Positions 31,409-41,864 of a DNA stretch of 64,000 nucleotides are shown piece after piece (position 1 is the first letter of the stretch; each line of letters starts with the position of its first letter). A model generated the notes under the pieces. That model saw only the letters and a program-made list of their open reading frames with translations, ran no database searches and had not been told where the DNA came from. A program made the translations under genes and the position numbers. The stretch is from Micropterix aruncella (Eukaryota; Arthropoda; Insecta; Lepidoptera; Micropterigidae): assembly GCA_944548615.1 (NCBI GenBank), contig OX155960.1:9883996-9947995 (forward strand). The letters run 5' to 3'.

Positions 31409-31705
31409 CTTGATGGTCGTGTAGCTGCAGCAGTAAGATGCGCGCTGAGATTCCGCTTCCGCTTAGCGAGCACGGCACGATCGAGGCATTCGTGCGGTGT
31501 GTCCAGCACGACGCGTGCGCTGACCAAGTTTATGGCGCGTGCGACGCGTTGTTTCCTGTGGGGTGCAGTCGTAACACTCCCGAAGGATCGACATGCCTTC
31601 ACAACGTATCCGATTCAGCGATTCCGAGACAACAAACGAGGTTTCTTGTCTGAGTCGGCGAGGCCGTGAAACGCGGTCGAAAATCGTTGATACCGTTCGA
31701 ACTGA
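31409..31705 (-). promoter_or_regulatory. CpG-rich patch with consensus minus-strand splice donor
   Basis: On the minus strand the patch ends CATCAAG|GTACGTGAG (31409/31408), matching the donor consensus at all core positions. A TCAGTCAGT initiator-like pair lies at about 31696-31708. CpG density is far above the flanks. A 36-codon ATG frame (MSILRECYDC...) ends before the donor, so if real this is mostly 5' UTR. Best candidate in the window for a host first exon; no downstream exon recognised. Confidence 0.35.
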
Positions 31706-31759
31706 CTGACCCGCCGCTCCGTTCGAAAGCGGGCGATGTTGCCAACTGTCAAGTTTTTT

Positions 31760-32540
31760 GTGAGTTGACAGCTCTTACCAATCGATAATTGATTTATGCA
31801 AAATATAATATTAAAAATGAATTCGTATCTATCCATAACAATATCGAACAATACGAATAGATTAAAATGCCATCTATTAGACTATTTGAACATTAAAACG
31901 CCTAATTACAACAAAACTGAAACTTGTATAGCAATTAATTCGCAATATTCACGCACGTTTGAGGTCTCTCGTGCCAATACTAACTACGGGAAAAATCTAT
32001 CTCTTATAAGCTGATGCGCACGTACGACTCTCGTTTCTCCACCATCGACATATTCAACCTCAACCAATCGACGTTCCTTAAGAGGGTGCTGCATGAAATT
32101 TCTCAAATTAGGGTCTAGCGTTTTAGGTATTCCGCTAAAACTACGCTAATAAAAGCAGTGACAAAAAACACTCGTTTTTCTCAATAAGTCATTTATAAGG
32201 TGAGATAATAAATTTGGCAATAGTTTGCGTAGTTTTTTATAAAAACAGCCGGGAAAATATACAAAAATGGGCGCGGGGTTTTAGTCCTCACTGGGAAAAT
32301 AATAAATAATTTGAATTACAAATTATTATAACAGAAAGTTAAATGACATATCTTCACTATAAAATATTTAAATTTCAATTATTGTAATAGGATTTTATAC
32401 AATAAATCCCAGAAAATCAGGTATCATATTCTCCATACATTTTTTGTATGGGCTAGCCGCGTTAATAAATACACAGGCGCGCTATGAAATAGATTCACTT
32501 CCCTGCTGCTATTGGAAGTGAAAGCAAGTATCTTTCAGTT
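31760..32540. other. Intergenic, no gene recognised
   Basis: A 72-codon plus frame at 31796-32014 has no motif and ordinary AT-driven composition. TTAAGAGGG occurs at 32078. Confidence 0.4.
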
Positions 32541-32544
32541 AGCT

Positions 32545-32630
32545 CTTATCAGTTCGTGCTCACGTAATATTTTATTCTTCTACACCGCAGTACCCCGTCG
32601 TCACGCGTCGTCACTAAAAAGCAAACAGCA
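32545..32630 (+). other. Possible exon 1 of a short spliced transcript
   Basis: CTTTCAGTTAGCTCTTATCA (initiator-like TCAGT at 32540-32552) begins a GC-richer stretch that ends at ACAGCA|GTAAGT (donor at 32631). It would be 5' UTR. Pairs with the exon below across a 90-bp intron, short but acceptable for insects. Confidence 0.25.
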
Positions 32631-32720
32631 GTAAGTATTTTTTTTTATATTTGTTTTTTTTTAATGGATGTTTATGGCATCTTTGTTATAACTTATTATA
32701 ATACTCTACATGTATTTTAG

Positions 32721-32798
32721 TTATGGGGAAGCGCAAGGAAACATATTTCGTGAAAACACGAAAAGGAAAAGCAAAGATAAAAAACTATTGACAAAAAG
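32721..32798 (+). other. Possible exon 2 (78 bp, one frame fully open)
   Basis: Acceptor TGTATTTTAG at 32711-32720 and donor AAAAAG|GTTAGT at 32798/32799. Two readings: an ATG two bases in gives MGKRKETYFVKTRKGKAKIK plus NY and a stop; the +2 frame is open through the donor (YGEAQGNIFRENTKRKSKDK...). Either is very basic. A processed small ORF or a nuclear-localisation-like start is possible; weak evidence. Confidence 0.22.
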
Positions 32799-33236
32799 GT
32801 TAGTTTCATATTCTAAACTATTTTGGTTTTGGTAGATTCAGTACATTCAGTACATATTTTTCCAATTTAGTGTGTACAAAACAGGTTACAGTTCATAATT
32901 AGTATTTAATATATAGGTACTGTCAATTTTGAGTACACTATTTGTAATTTTTGCAAATCTTTATAGTATAGGTTTTAGTGTAAATATTATTTGTGATTGT
33001 TGCTGTGTTTTTTTATAATAAAATAAAAACATGAAATATAAAATATGAAATGTATGGAAACACATGTACGCATTTTGGGCGTAAATGTTACGGCGTCCAT
33101 TGTAATTTGAGCGCTCTCTCGTTGAGATAAGTGATAAGTGGTTGGCTGTAAGATATTTAGCTTACAAAGAGCATTGATAGGATATGCACTGATTTAAGGT
33201 TGCGACACGTCATTTTAACCAGAAAAAGCACGGGAA

Positions 33237-33650
33237 TTTTAAAATCAAACAGTCTTTGAAAATATTCAAAACTATAGAATACTTATAAATATTTTGAAAC
33301 CATAGAAAAAAAAATAATTTGAAAATCCTTTTAAAATCAAATAGTCTTTGAAAATATTCAAAACTATAGAATACTTAGAAATATTTTGAAACCATAGAAA
33401 AATAAAATAGTTTGAAAATCATTTTGAAATCAAATAGTCTTTGAAAATATTCAAAACTATAGAATACTTTGAAATATTTTGAAACCATAGAAAAATAAAA
33501 TAATTTGAAAATCATTTTAAAATAAATAGTCTTTGAAAATATTCAAGACTACAGAATACTTAGAAATATTTTAAAACCATAGAAAAATAAAATCATTTGA
33601 AAATCATTTTAAAATCAAACAGGCTTTGAAAATGTTCAATATCATAGATA
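33237..33650 (+). repeat. 92-93-bp minisatellite, about 4.4 units
   Basis: Unit starts at 33237, 33329, 33422, 33515 and 33607 (TTTTAAAATCAAA-AGTCTTTGAA ... ATTCAAAACTATAGAATACT ... AACCATAGAAAAATAAAAT). Units differ by a few substitutions; the last is partial and ends in degenerate sequence. Within the unit GAAAATATTC and ATAGAATACTT form short internal repeats. Confidence 0.92.
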
Positions 33651-33844
33651 TTCAATAGTATAGAGAGAGTTTAAAAAAAATTGAAACTTGAGATTTTTTA
33701 TTTTTCTTTTACTTTAACTTCATCTCATACATTGTTCACCTTGATCGATCAGTTTACATCTCATCATTGCGTCACATCACAAAAATAACAACTTTCAATC
33801 ACATTAATTTTCAATCGCTACGTTACATTATTTAAAATATTAAA

Positions 33845-34207
33845 TTAAAATTATCGCAGAGTTCGGAAGACCACCACGGGGTTTCTTCCGCCCTACTACG
33901 GCATCACAGGAAGACTCGATGGCCGCATTAAGTGCGACACACAAGTCCTCTGCGGTACTACTAGAAGGCGATGGAAAGGCCTCAAGATTCTCGCAGAGGA
34001 CTTCACCAAACCGGTCCCAGTTAATGTCGCCGGTTCGGTATCGCCACTCGGATTGTGGCGTGGGGGGAACGCGACGGCCGATGCAAAATGTCACCAGTCT
34101 GCGGTCCGAAGAAGAAAAGTGCTCGTGAACTTTCCAATTGTTCATCCAACGGGCGAATCCCGGGGAGCACAGAGTGAAATCCACAAAACTCCTCTTCGAG
34201 ACTGTTT
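33845..34207 (-). pseudogene. LINE endonuclease/RT linker fragment
   Basis: Minus frame reads VDFTLCSPGFARWMNNWKVH then HFSSSDRRLVTFCIGRR, which is the C-terminal part of an AP-like LINE endonuclease where SSSDH is expected (here SDR, the catalytic-type His lost), followed by the acidic linker (INWDRFGEVLCENL) and a basic stretch (VVGRKKPRGG). I/R1/Jockey-type layout. Homology ends abruptly in AT-rich DNA on both sides; the fragment is internal, not a 3' end. Confidence 0.7.
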
Positions 34208-34565
34208 AAAAGTGGCATTCATTAATTTATTCCTTTATTAATTTTAATTACATATTTGAAGTTGTTCAAAAATATATAATCACATTAAGCCGCGAAATCT
34301 ATCTGTGCCTTCTTTCCGTCGGAAGTAGTTTATTTATAAAGGTAACTGCTTTTTGAAATAATTAAAGTTTTGGTTTAGATATTTATACCTATAATAATTA
34401 CTGTTTTTTATCCTTCTCGACATACATTTTATCCTCGTACTGATGAGAATAACAATGTTTTAATTTTTTAAGCATTATCCATTTTTATTTCTTTACTCAG
34501 AATCATAAAGTATCTGCTATCCTGATAGTGGAAGCGGTTCGTCTCATATTTTGAAAGAATACTGT

Positions 34566-35176
34566 AAATTGTGATAAAAGCAAATCCTTTTGCACATGTC
34601 TGTTCATTAGATCAAAATAGTCGATTTGACTGGTTGAAAGGTTGTTCAAAACACATGTAGTCGTCATATTTGGGCCAGCGACTACAAATTCAAAGTCAAA
34701 GACCCATTCACATATTCTATATATAGTTCAAATTTTCCATGTTTTCTGGGTAGCAAATTTCAGAAATACACATACACTTACAGCATACACAAAATTATTC
34801 TCTCGTTTGACTTTTTTGACAGTTTTGACTTTAGATTCGTCTTTTCCAGTGTGCAAATACTCGAAAACGACGCGTATAACATAACGGTAACGTGAAAGTA
34901 AATACTCGTTAAAAATGTTTATAATCATGTTCAAAATTAATTAAAGTTATTTTTATTGCCATATTTGAAATATACGACCCCAAAATAGCCGAAAAGGCCC
35001 ATGGGTCATTAAAATCAGCATGAGAAAAATCATCTTGGTTTATTAGCGACCATCTTGAAAAACGGCCGCTATTTTGAGTCCGCTGGGCCAAATATGTCGG
35101 AACGGCGCGGCGGGTCAAATCGACCATTTTGGTCTAATAAATACGTGTGCAAAAGGATTTGCATATATCACAATTT
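34566..35176. mobile_element. MITE G with long terminal inverted repeats (611 bp)
   Basis: Left end AAATTGTGATAAAAGCAAAT, right end the inverted AAATTGTGATATATGCAAAT; both continue CCTTTTGCACAYGT, TTAGA(T/C)CAAAAT(A/G)GTCGATTTGAC and ATATTTGGGCCAGCG. The inverted similarity thus spans about 130 bp per side. Interior AT-rich, no transposase. Class not determinable; no obvious target duplication. Confidence 0.78.
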
Positions 35177-35454
35177 GAAGTTTTTGTTATTTGTAATTTG
35201 CTATGAGCAATAAAATTATAAAATGCGGGTTACTTCGCTTTGGCGGGTAACCGTCTGTTCAGCGTTATCAATGTATGCGATTTACTCACACGTGCGTGGC
35301 CGCCGCCGGCAAGCGTAAATTACCTACATTTGTGTAACGGCATAGGCTCGGAGCCCTCTTAAAGAATTATTCAAATCAATTGCACTTAACGAGCTTGTTA
35401 ATACCTATCGTACTTAGTTATATACTTTTCATGCAACATATCAGTAGCTACTAC

Positions 35455-35620
35455 AAATATATATATATATATATAAATATCTATAAATATTTATTATATA
35501 TCTATAAATATCTATAAACATCAATAAATATCTGTATCTATATATTCACTATACGACCTATCTATATCTTTATTTATATCTATATACATATACACATACC
35601 ATCGTCTAACTCTTTCTTCC
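35455..35620. repeat. AT microsatellite and TATCTATAAATA units
   Basis: (AT)n at 35458-35476, followed by degenerate 12-mers TATCTATAAATA. The surrounding 35180-36600 has no gene signal. Confidence 0.8.
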
Positions 35621-36659
35621 TAATGACTTCCAATTCCCTACCTCTCCCATCGGTTTTCTATATTAATTTTATATTTAATATGAACTTAGTTTATTTTATA
35701 ACTATTTTTTAATTGTAGTATGCTGAAATCCAAATGTGTAATTAAAATCCAATGAAATCCAAATGTTACTTTCGTAGAAAACGATTATTGGCATAATGTT
35801 TTTCTTTTTTTTCTACTATATGTTTATGCACACGTATGTACCTATATTGTATGCGCTGTATGTTTCCAGAAATAAAAATAAATAAAAAATTGAAACCGAA
35901 AAAAAAATATTGATATAAAAAGATGATGTCTCGATTTGGAAGATATTTATCCCTATTTTTATTTTTCCTATTTCTGCAGTGATATTTATTTTATTAATTT
36001 GGTGCTAAACTCCTTCTGACTGACATGCTCTCGAGTGTTAGGTCTTTTTGCGATGCCAAGCTATTGGCGGTCTGCTTTTATCCAGGTAATTAATTCTTTG
36101 CTGGAGCTAAGATACTTTTTGGTAAGCAATCTACTTCTGTCTTGCAAAGTTGAAAAACTAATCAAACAAACGGTTTGAAACCGGAAAAAATGTTGTATAG
36201 TCGGCTACCTATTCAATACATTTTATTTCAAAGGTCGAATAAGAGTGGAAATAGTTATAGACGTGAAAATGAAGATATTTTATTTAACAACTCTGGATCC
36301 TGATAATAGTTGGGGAGCTAGCGACAAAAAGGGCAAGAGTTTTGGAAAAGCTGATACTGCCAGATAAGACAGTATTTTGGCCATAGAATTCCGGGGTACA
36401 GTCAGTAGGCGAGATTCCAAGACACCCGGCGCTGGCGTAGTAGGAAAGGCGTAATTTTATTTAGTATCCCGAAAGTGTTTTGGTAAAGCTAAAAACTCAC
36501 CAGTAGGCAGTAGATCCAATAAAGAACTCGAAACATATGGTCAGACTGCTTCATAACCAAACGCGTGGCGTCAGCATCTCCATACCATTATATTGCGCTA
36601 TTGCGACCATTATATTGCACGGCAAACTGAAATATATAATATGCGGCACAGATAATGGA

Positions 36660-37800
36660 CAGATAAGTTTAGAAAGTTCCTTGCTGGAATCAGCCATAAC
36701 GGGAATGGTCTGGGGTATGGCAGTACAACCATGAGCGATGTGGACTTGAAGAAATCTGTCTTGCGGGGAGATTACGACAGCAATAGTATGGCTCACTCTT
36801 TAAGCCTTCAATGCCAGAATGATTGGACAACAATTGGAGACTTTTGCATTCCTCCTTCAATGCACTGGAAAGTAATGTATAACTGGACGCCAGAGATGCT
36901 GAAATTTTATTTAAATGCCTTTCAGCATACGCTTCCAGACCCCAGTAACCTTGCTCGTTGGAGCTTTGCCGAGGATAGTTTATGCCCCCTTTGTAGCAAT
37001 ACCCCTTGCACAGCCAGGCATATTCTAGCATGGCTGCAAGGTGGCCTTAGATCAAGGACGGTACACTTACCGCCACGACAAAGTCCTTGCTGTTATTCGC
37101 GAGGTAAATAGCCTTTCAGTGGCTCGTGCTAACAAGGGTTTAACAGTACCCTCCAAACCCCCAATACAGTTTGTGCGGGATGGCTCTAAAGGCAAATAAC
37201 ATTTCACTACAAAACGTTTCTCAATAATCGAGAAAGCTTCAGATTGGATTCTGGAGGTCGAATCGGACTCTAAGCAGTATAAATTCCCTGAAAGTCTCGG
37301 ATGCACAGCCCTGCCTCCAGATATAACTCTTTACTCTCTATCGCGGAAGATGGCCCTTATCGTACAATTAACTGTTCCATGGGAATCAAATATCCCAAAA
37401 GACCACGAGTACAAATTAAATAAATACCATGATCTCGCAAATGCTGTCACCCGGAACGGTTTCACTATTCACCTTCACGCGGTGGAATTTGGCGCTCGTG
37501 GCCTGCCAGCTAAATCTCTGTTTCACCTTTTTAAAAATCTTGTTGTCTCCAGGAAAATAATCAACTCCTTCTTAGAAAAATATCTAAAACCGCGATTTCC
37601 GCATCTCAAATTCTATGGCTTCGAAGGGGGAGTGAATGGGCGGTAAGGTGAACGCTCACATGTGACAAGACAGCTGTCCTAAACCTACCACAACCGGTCG
37701 TTAGTACGGAATCCACTGCTCACCTGCCAGAAGTGTAATAACAATATATGATGGGCCCGACTTCGGTCGGTGAATTCCATGGCAGCTCCGTTTGTATTTT
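36660..37800 (+). pseudogene. LINE tail with CCHC and restriction-like endonuclease, copy 1
   Basis: Frames read WTPEMLKFYLNAFQHTLPDP, SNLARW, then CPLCSNTPCTARHIL(A)GC (a C-x2-C...H-x4-C cluster), GRYTYRHDKVL, and after about 60 residues LPPDITLYSLSRKMALIVQL, TVPWESN and HEYKLNKYHDLANAV, VEFGARGLPAKSL. CCHC, then RHD, then PD...(x)...E-LT is the layout of the restriction-like endonuclease C-terminal to the RT in R2/NeSL/CRE-type LINEs. Here one extra base after HILA (near 37030) and a stop after GSKGK break the frame, and the expected E of ELT is Q. The 3' end is shared with copy 2 (GATGGGCCCGACTTCGGT ... CCGTTTGTATTTTATTTATT). Confidence 0.75.
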
Positions 37801-38269
37801 ATTTATTATAGTATGTTTAATACAGATAATATAATACACGGCACAGATAATATACTGAAATGAATAAATATGTGAATAAAAATTAGGGAAAGCCGACTAC
37901 GTCGTAGCGCGTGTGGCTGTAAGCCCGACATATCAACCGGTGATATCGTCCGTAACTGGTGGAATTACGCCTAATTTTCATGAATTGTGCTGTGTTTTAG
38001 GCATAAATACGCACTGGGGATATGAAGAGATCGCTGGAGAGTGGAGAATTTTTCGCCTTCGGCATGAAAGGAGTTACTCGCTCGGCGCGCTCTGCGCTCG
38101 CGAATGCTAGCATTCACAGTCTCTACAACCGGAACCCATAGAGCGCGTCTACGATTGAGTACAGCGCTCTCGATTTTCTCGGCCCCTTTCGAAATATTTA
38201 GTAAGTGTAAATTTTTTGATTTGGTTTTAGCTACAAATGCTACAGGAATCTATACTAATCTATACTAAT

Positions 38270-39260
38270 ATTATAAAGAGGTAAAGTTTGTGAGGTTGTA
38301 GGAAGTAATCTCTGGATCTACTGAACCGATTTTGCCATTTTTGCCATGTGATTTTTTTTACCAATAGAAAGCCACGTTATTTGTGAGTGTTGTAGGAGCC
38401 TGTCGCTCCTCATACCCACAACAAAAAAGTAATTTCACAGAATAGAAACCGCAGACTCGCTCAAACCTACACGAGCCAGCTGCAGTTAATTTCCAACTAA
38501 ATTTGGCAAATTATGCCCAGGCAAGCGATGACTCATGTCATTTCTACTAATCGATACACATGTTACACACGATACACATGTTGTGGTACATTTCAATCGA
38601 TCGCCATCATTCCCTTGGTGGGCAAGTACACGTCTACACATCGTCCCCTCAGTGGACAGTTATCGCGACTACTCTACATTATCAAGCAGCACCTGCATTA
38701 TCCGCGATACCGATCGTCAAGCCTCGCTCCTCGACTAGACACTTCAGACACACTGCCACGGCTTCACCTCGCGCCCACACTACTAAACAACGGCGAAACA
38801 ACAATCAAGGCGTTAAGAACTGGCGACTTCAACTCAACTCATTTCAACCTTCTGATTAAACACTTCTACTTCGACATCCTCGACTTTCATTCACGGAGAA
38901 AACTCGATGATGAGAACCACCCTTCGCTCGCAATCAATTGGAGTCTAGTGAAGGGTGGCCACTCTCACACTGGTGACCCCGACGTGACGGTGGCCACTCT
39001 CACAGTATCATAGGTTATATATTAATCCGAAAAATGAAATAACTTTTTCGTGGTAGTCGGATTTGCAAAGTAAGTCGGAGAAAAAACGGTCGAACGAAAA
39101 TGTTTCTAACTAACGCTGCCTTAACGATGAGAGATATATATGATTAAGTTCTAAAGAAAAGTTGTAGAGCTTGATATTTCCTACAAAAAAGTCAGCCACA
39201 GCATATGTCTAACTTTTATATTCAAGTCACAAAAAGTAGTATTTTATATTCAAAAAATAA
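38270..39260 (+). mobile_element. Helitron carrying an LTR insertion
   Basis: 5' part TCTATACTAATATTATAAAG, AGGTAAAGTTTGTGAGGTTG, CTCTGGATCTACTGAACCG up to about 38387, and continuation ATAGGTTATATATTAATCCG from 39008. The two halves are collinear with Lepidoptera-type Helitrons. The 3' hairpin end is not evident, so the right limit is approximate. Confidence 0.6.
38388..39004 (+). mobile_element. BEL/Pao-like LTR with primer-binding-site remnant
   Basis: LTR from TGTTGTAGGAGCCTGTCGC (38388) to ...GGTGGCCACTCTCACA (38969), 582 bp. It is followed after one base by TGGTGACCCCGACGTGAC (38971-38988), the leader/primer site typical of BEL/Pao elements. Then GGTGGCCACTCTCACA recurs (38989-39004), as if a deletion joined the leader to the end of the 3' LTR. 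No gag-pol. The open frame at 38513-39013 (166 codons) has no retroviral motif and is likely fortuitous. No clear target duplication. Confidence 0.6.
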
Positions 39261-39422
39261 TTTAAATCGTTAGGTCATGTTTATTGGTCATATTATCAAC
39301 AATTATAAATTCTTATCAAAATAAGTAAATTTATCGTCTCAAGTGACTTTTCCCTTTTACTGCATAAATATTTAAGGAGATAATACGACCTAGGTATGGA
39401 ACCGCGACCGTTTCGTAATCTA

Positions 39423-40756
39423 TCTATACTAATATTATAGAGAGGTAAAGTTTGTGAGTTTGTGAGGTTGTAGGAGGTTCTGGATACTATACAATTATAT
39501 TTAAAAACTGCATTATCATATTTAAAATTTAATACAAAATTGATCGCTACCCAAAAAATAATCAATACTAGAAACTCCTGTAATGGGAATGTAATGATAC
39601 CCAAAATGAAAACCACGTTTGGACAACGATCATTTCGATTTTGTGCCTCAAGATTTTTCAACGCCCTTCCGGAAAACATTAAAACTGAAGAAAATGGGAA
39701 ACATTTTAAAAAACTATTGACAGCATGGTTTTTAAAAGAGGAAAACCAACACATTCAGAATGAATTAAAGATAATTATTTAGTTAATAATTGCGATAAGA
39801 ATATTTAAACATACGTTTTTTTTTGATATTTTAATTTTTCAACAATTTGTACCTATTCATTATTTTATTTTATTTTATTTCATTTAATTTAATTACGTAT
39901 TTGATTACAATTCCATTTTAATTATATTTTACGAATATTTGTTTGATTTAAGTTTATATATTTATATTTCTGATGATTATTATTATTATTATTTAGCACT
40001 ACTTTAATTAGTTTTAATTTAATTTAATTTACATAATTTTAACATTAAATATTGAGATACTTTCCATTTTTATAAATTGACAAAAATACGACATTATATC
40101 ATTCTAAAATTTTTCATTTCTATTAAGCAATTGATATTTTAAAAAGTGACAATCAATTTGCATTTTTATTAATTCTGATTATTCTAATGTTAATTTTGTT
40201 TTATTTATTATTTGGATTAGATTTAGTTTTATTTTATTTTAAAAAGATTTCAATTTTCTATTTTTAATTTAATTTTTTGTAGACTATTTTAATAATTAGT
40301 TTTATTTGATTGTGTCTAGAAATATATGCATTGTTAATAAATAGTAATCATAATGCACAAAGAAAATTGCTCAAGTCTGCCTTAGAACAGGCTCAGGCCT
40401 AGTTAGGCGACTTTCGGTCATAACCATGTCTCAGTCACAATAAAAATCAGTTTTCTGCTATTGCCTCATTTACATACAGTGTGACATGGTAAAATGTACT
40501 AGTTAAATTTTGTAATACCTACTCTAAATAAATAAAATAAATAAATAAATAAATCTCTGGATCTACTGACACACAAATAGCGGTAATATGGTCAAATTGG
40601 CATGCAAATACATACATACATATGCAGTAATAATATAACCCTTCTTTTGGCAGTCAGGAAATAAATCATAGTACTCAGTACTAACCGAACCACACTCATA
40701 ATTTCATCGCAAGTAAAAAGTTTTACCGCCCAACGAAGTGGGCACGGGTCAGCTAG
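39423..40756 (+). mobile_element. Helitron split by a LINE
   Basis: Left part TCTATACTAATATTATAGAG to GTAGGAGGTTCTGGAT (39485); right part from 40556 TCTGGATCTACTGACAC to the terminal hairpin CGCCCAACGAAGTGGGCACG, GGTCAGCTAG (CTAG at 40753-40756, T follows). The pieces join into one normal Helitron when the LINE is removed. Confidence 0.72.
39486..40555 (+). pseudogene. LINE 3' end inserted in Helitron, 7-bp target duplication
   Basis: An 80-codon frame (39540-39782) carries TTFGQRSFRFCASRFFNALP and KHFKKLLTAWFL, the extreme C-terminus of Jockey/CR1 ORF2. The 3' UTR shares TCTGCCTTAGAACAGGC and GGCCTAGTTAGGCGAC with the minus-strand copy at 19230-20045. It ends in an AAATAAATAAAT tail (40527-40553). 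TCTGGAT stands at both junctions (39479-39485 and 40556-40562). Confidence 0.8.
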
Positions 40757-41139
40757 TTATTAGATAAAAGTCTAAAATTTCATGTGGCTAATTTCATTTA
40801 ATAATCTCCTATAATCTTATGGTAAGTACTAGGCCGTTTTCACTTTTTTTCGTCTTTTCCGGAAGGCTTGACGCGAAAAGATTGCAAAATGGTTTTAAGC
40901 TATTGCATGTATAATATAATTCTATTCTGATAAGTCCTTTTGCTTCCGGATTATATCAAAGCTTCAAAATATTTTGAACATTTCGTGGTAAGTTGCCGAA
41001 TGGATATTAGGTACTTTGAATAATGTAATAGTATGTTTTTGATCGAATAAGAGAGTTATTATGTCCTACGTACGAAACAACGTGTAGCACTCACATTTTC
41101 AATAAACAAATTTTTAAAGACAAGCTTTTATTAAAACGC

Positions 41140-41660
41140 TCTGTCCCGAGCCAACCTTGGGTGCAGCAGCCATGTCATAGTGGAACTTAGATGGCGCTAT
41201 TATAATTAAATTCTCTATAGAATTTCGTGCTTGTGCTGTTGACTGCTGAGGAGTCCCCCCGTTGCAAGCCAACCTTGGGTTCAGCAGCCTTAATACGGTA
41301 AAATTTAGAACGGACTGTCATAATTGAATGCGTATACAAAATTGTATTTATGTGCTGTCGACCCTTGAGGAGTCCCCTCGTTAAAAGGCAACCCTGTGTG
41401 CAGCAGCCCTGTCGCCAGAAGCTTATAACGGGCTATCGTAATTGAATGCGTATACAAAAATTTGTGACTGCTGTGACCGTTGAGGAGTCTCCTCGTCGGG
41501 AGCTAACCCTGGAATCAACAGTTATGTCATGATGAAACTTATAACGGGCTATCAAAATTGAATGCGTATACAACATTTCGTGTCTGTGCTGTTGACCGTT
41601 GACGATAACCCTCGTCGGAAGCCAATCCTGGTTGCATAATCAGGTCATGCTTACCATAAA
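41140..41660 (+). repeat. 117-bp tandem repeat, about 4.5 units
   Basis: GCCAACCTTGG-like anchors at 41150, 41268, 41387, 41502 and 41621. Each unit has GTTGACCGTTGAGGAGTCCC, CTCGT, GCCAACCYTGG, TGCAGCAG, ATAACGGGCTATC and TTGAATGCGTATACAA. Divergence between units is moderate (about 20%). No ORF is maintained. 40760-41139 shows nothing else. Confidence 0.9.
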
Positions 41661-41864
41661 AATGCGTTGTGATCGACACTAAACCAACGCGTAAAATTTC
41701 AATTTTATGGGATAAGAGAAAGTGGTTCTAATTCTGCTTGCAAGATTTGACCTAAACAAATATACTGACAAACATTGCATTGTTGATTCGCAAACCAGAT
41801 CGCCGGTTTATATGAATATTTTTAATAGCCTTGATGTTATTCATCATTTGGATTTATTGAATAA

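Noticed and set aside
32078..35362. TTAA...TTAA bracket with GAGGG/CCCTC inside, a possible piggyBac-like element
   Set aside because: Only five bases of inverted terminus agree and no transposase is present; expected by chance.
38513..39013. 166-codon open frame
   Set aside because: Lies inside an LTR and its leader; no gag or other motif, alternative frames equally open. Probably fortuitous.
39840..40060. TTTTA/TTATT-rich stretch as a matrix or origin element
   Set aside because: It is the AT-rich 3' UTR of the LINE inserted in the Helitron.
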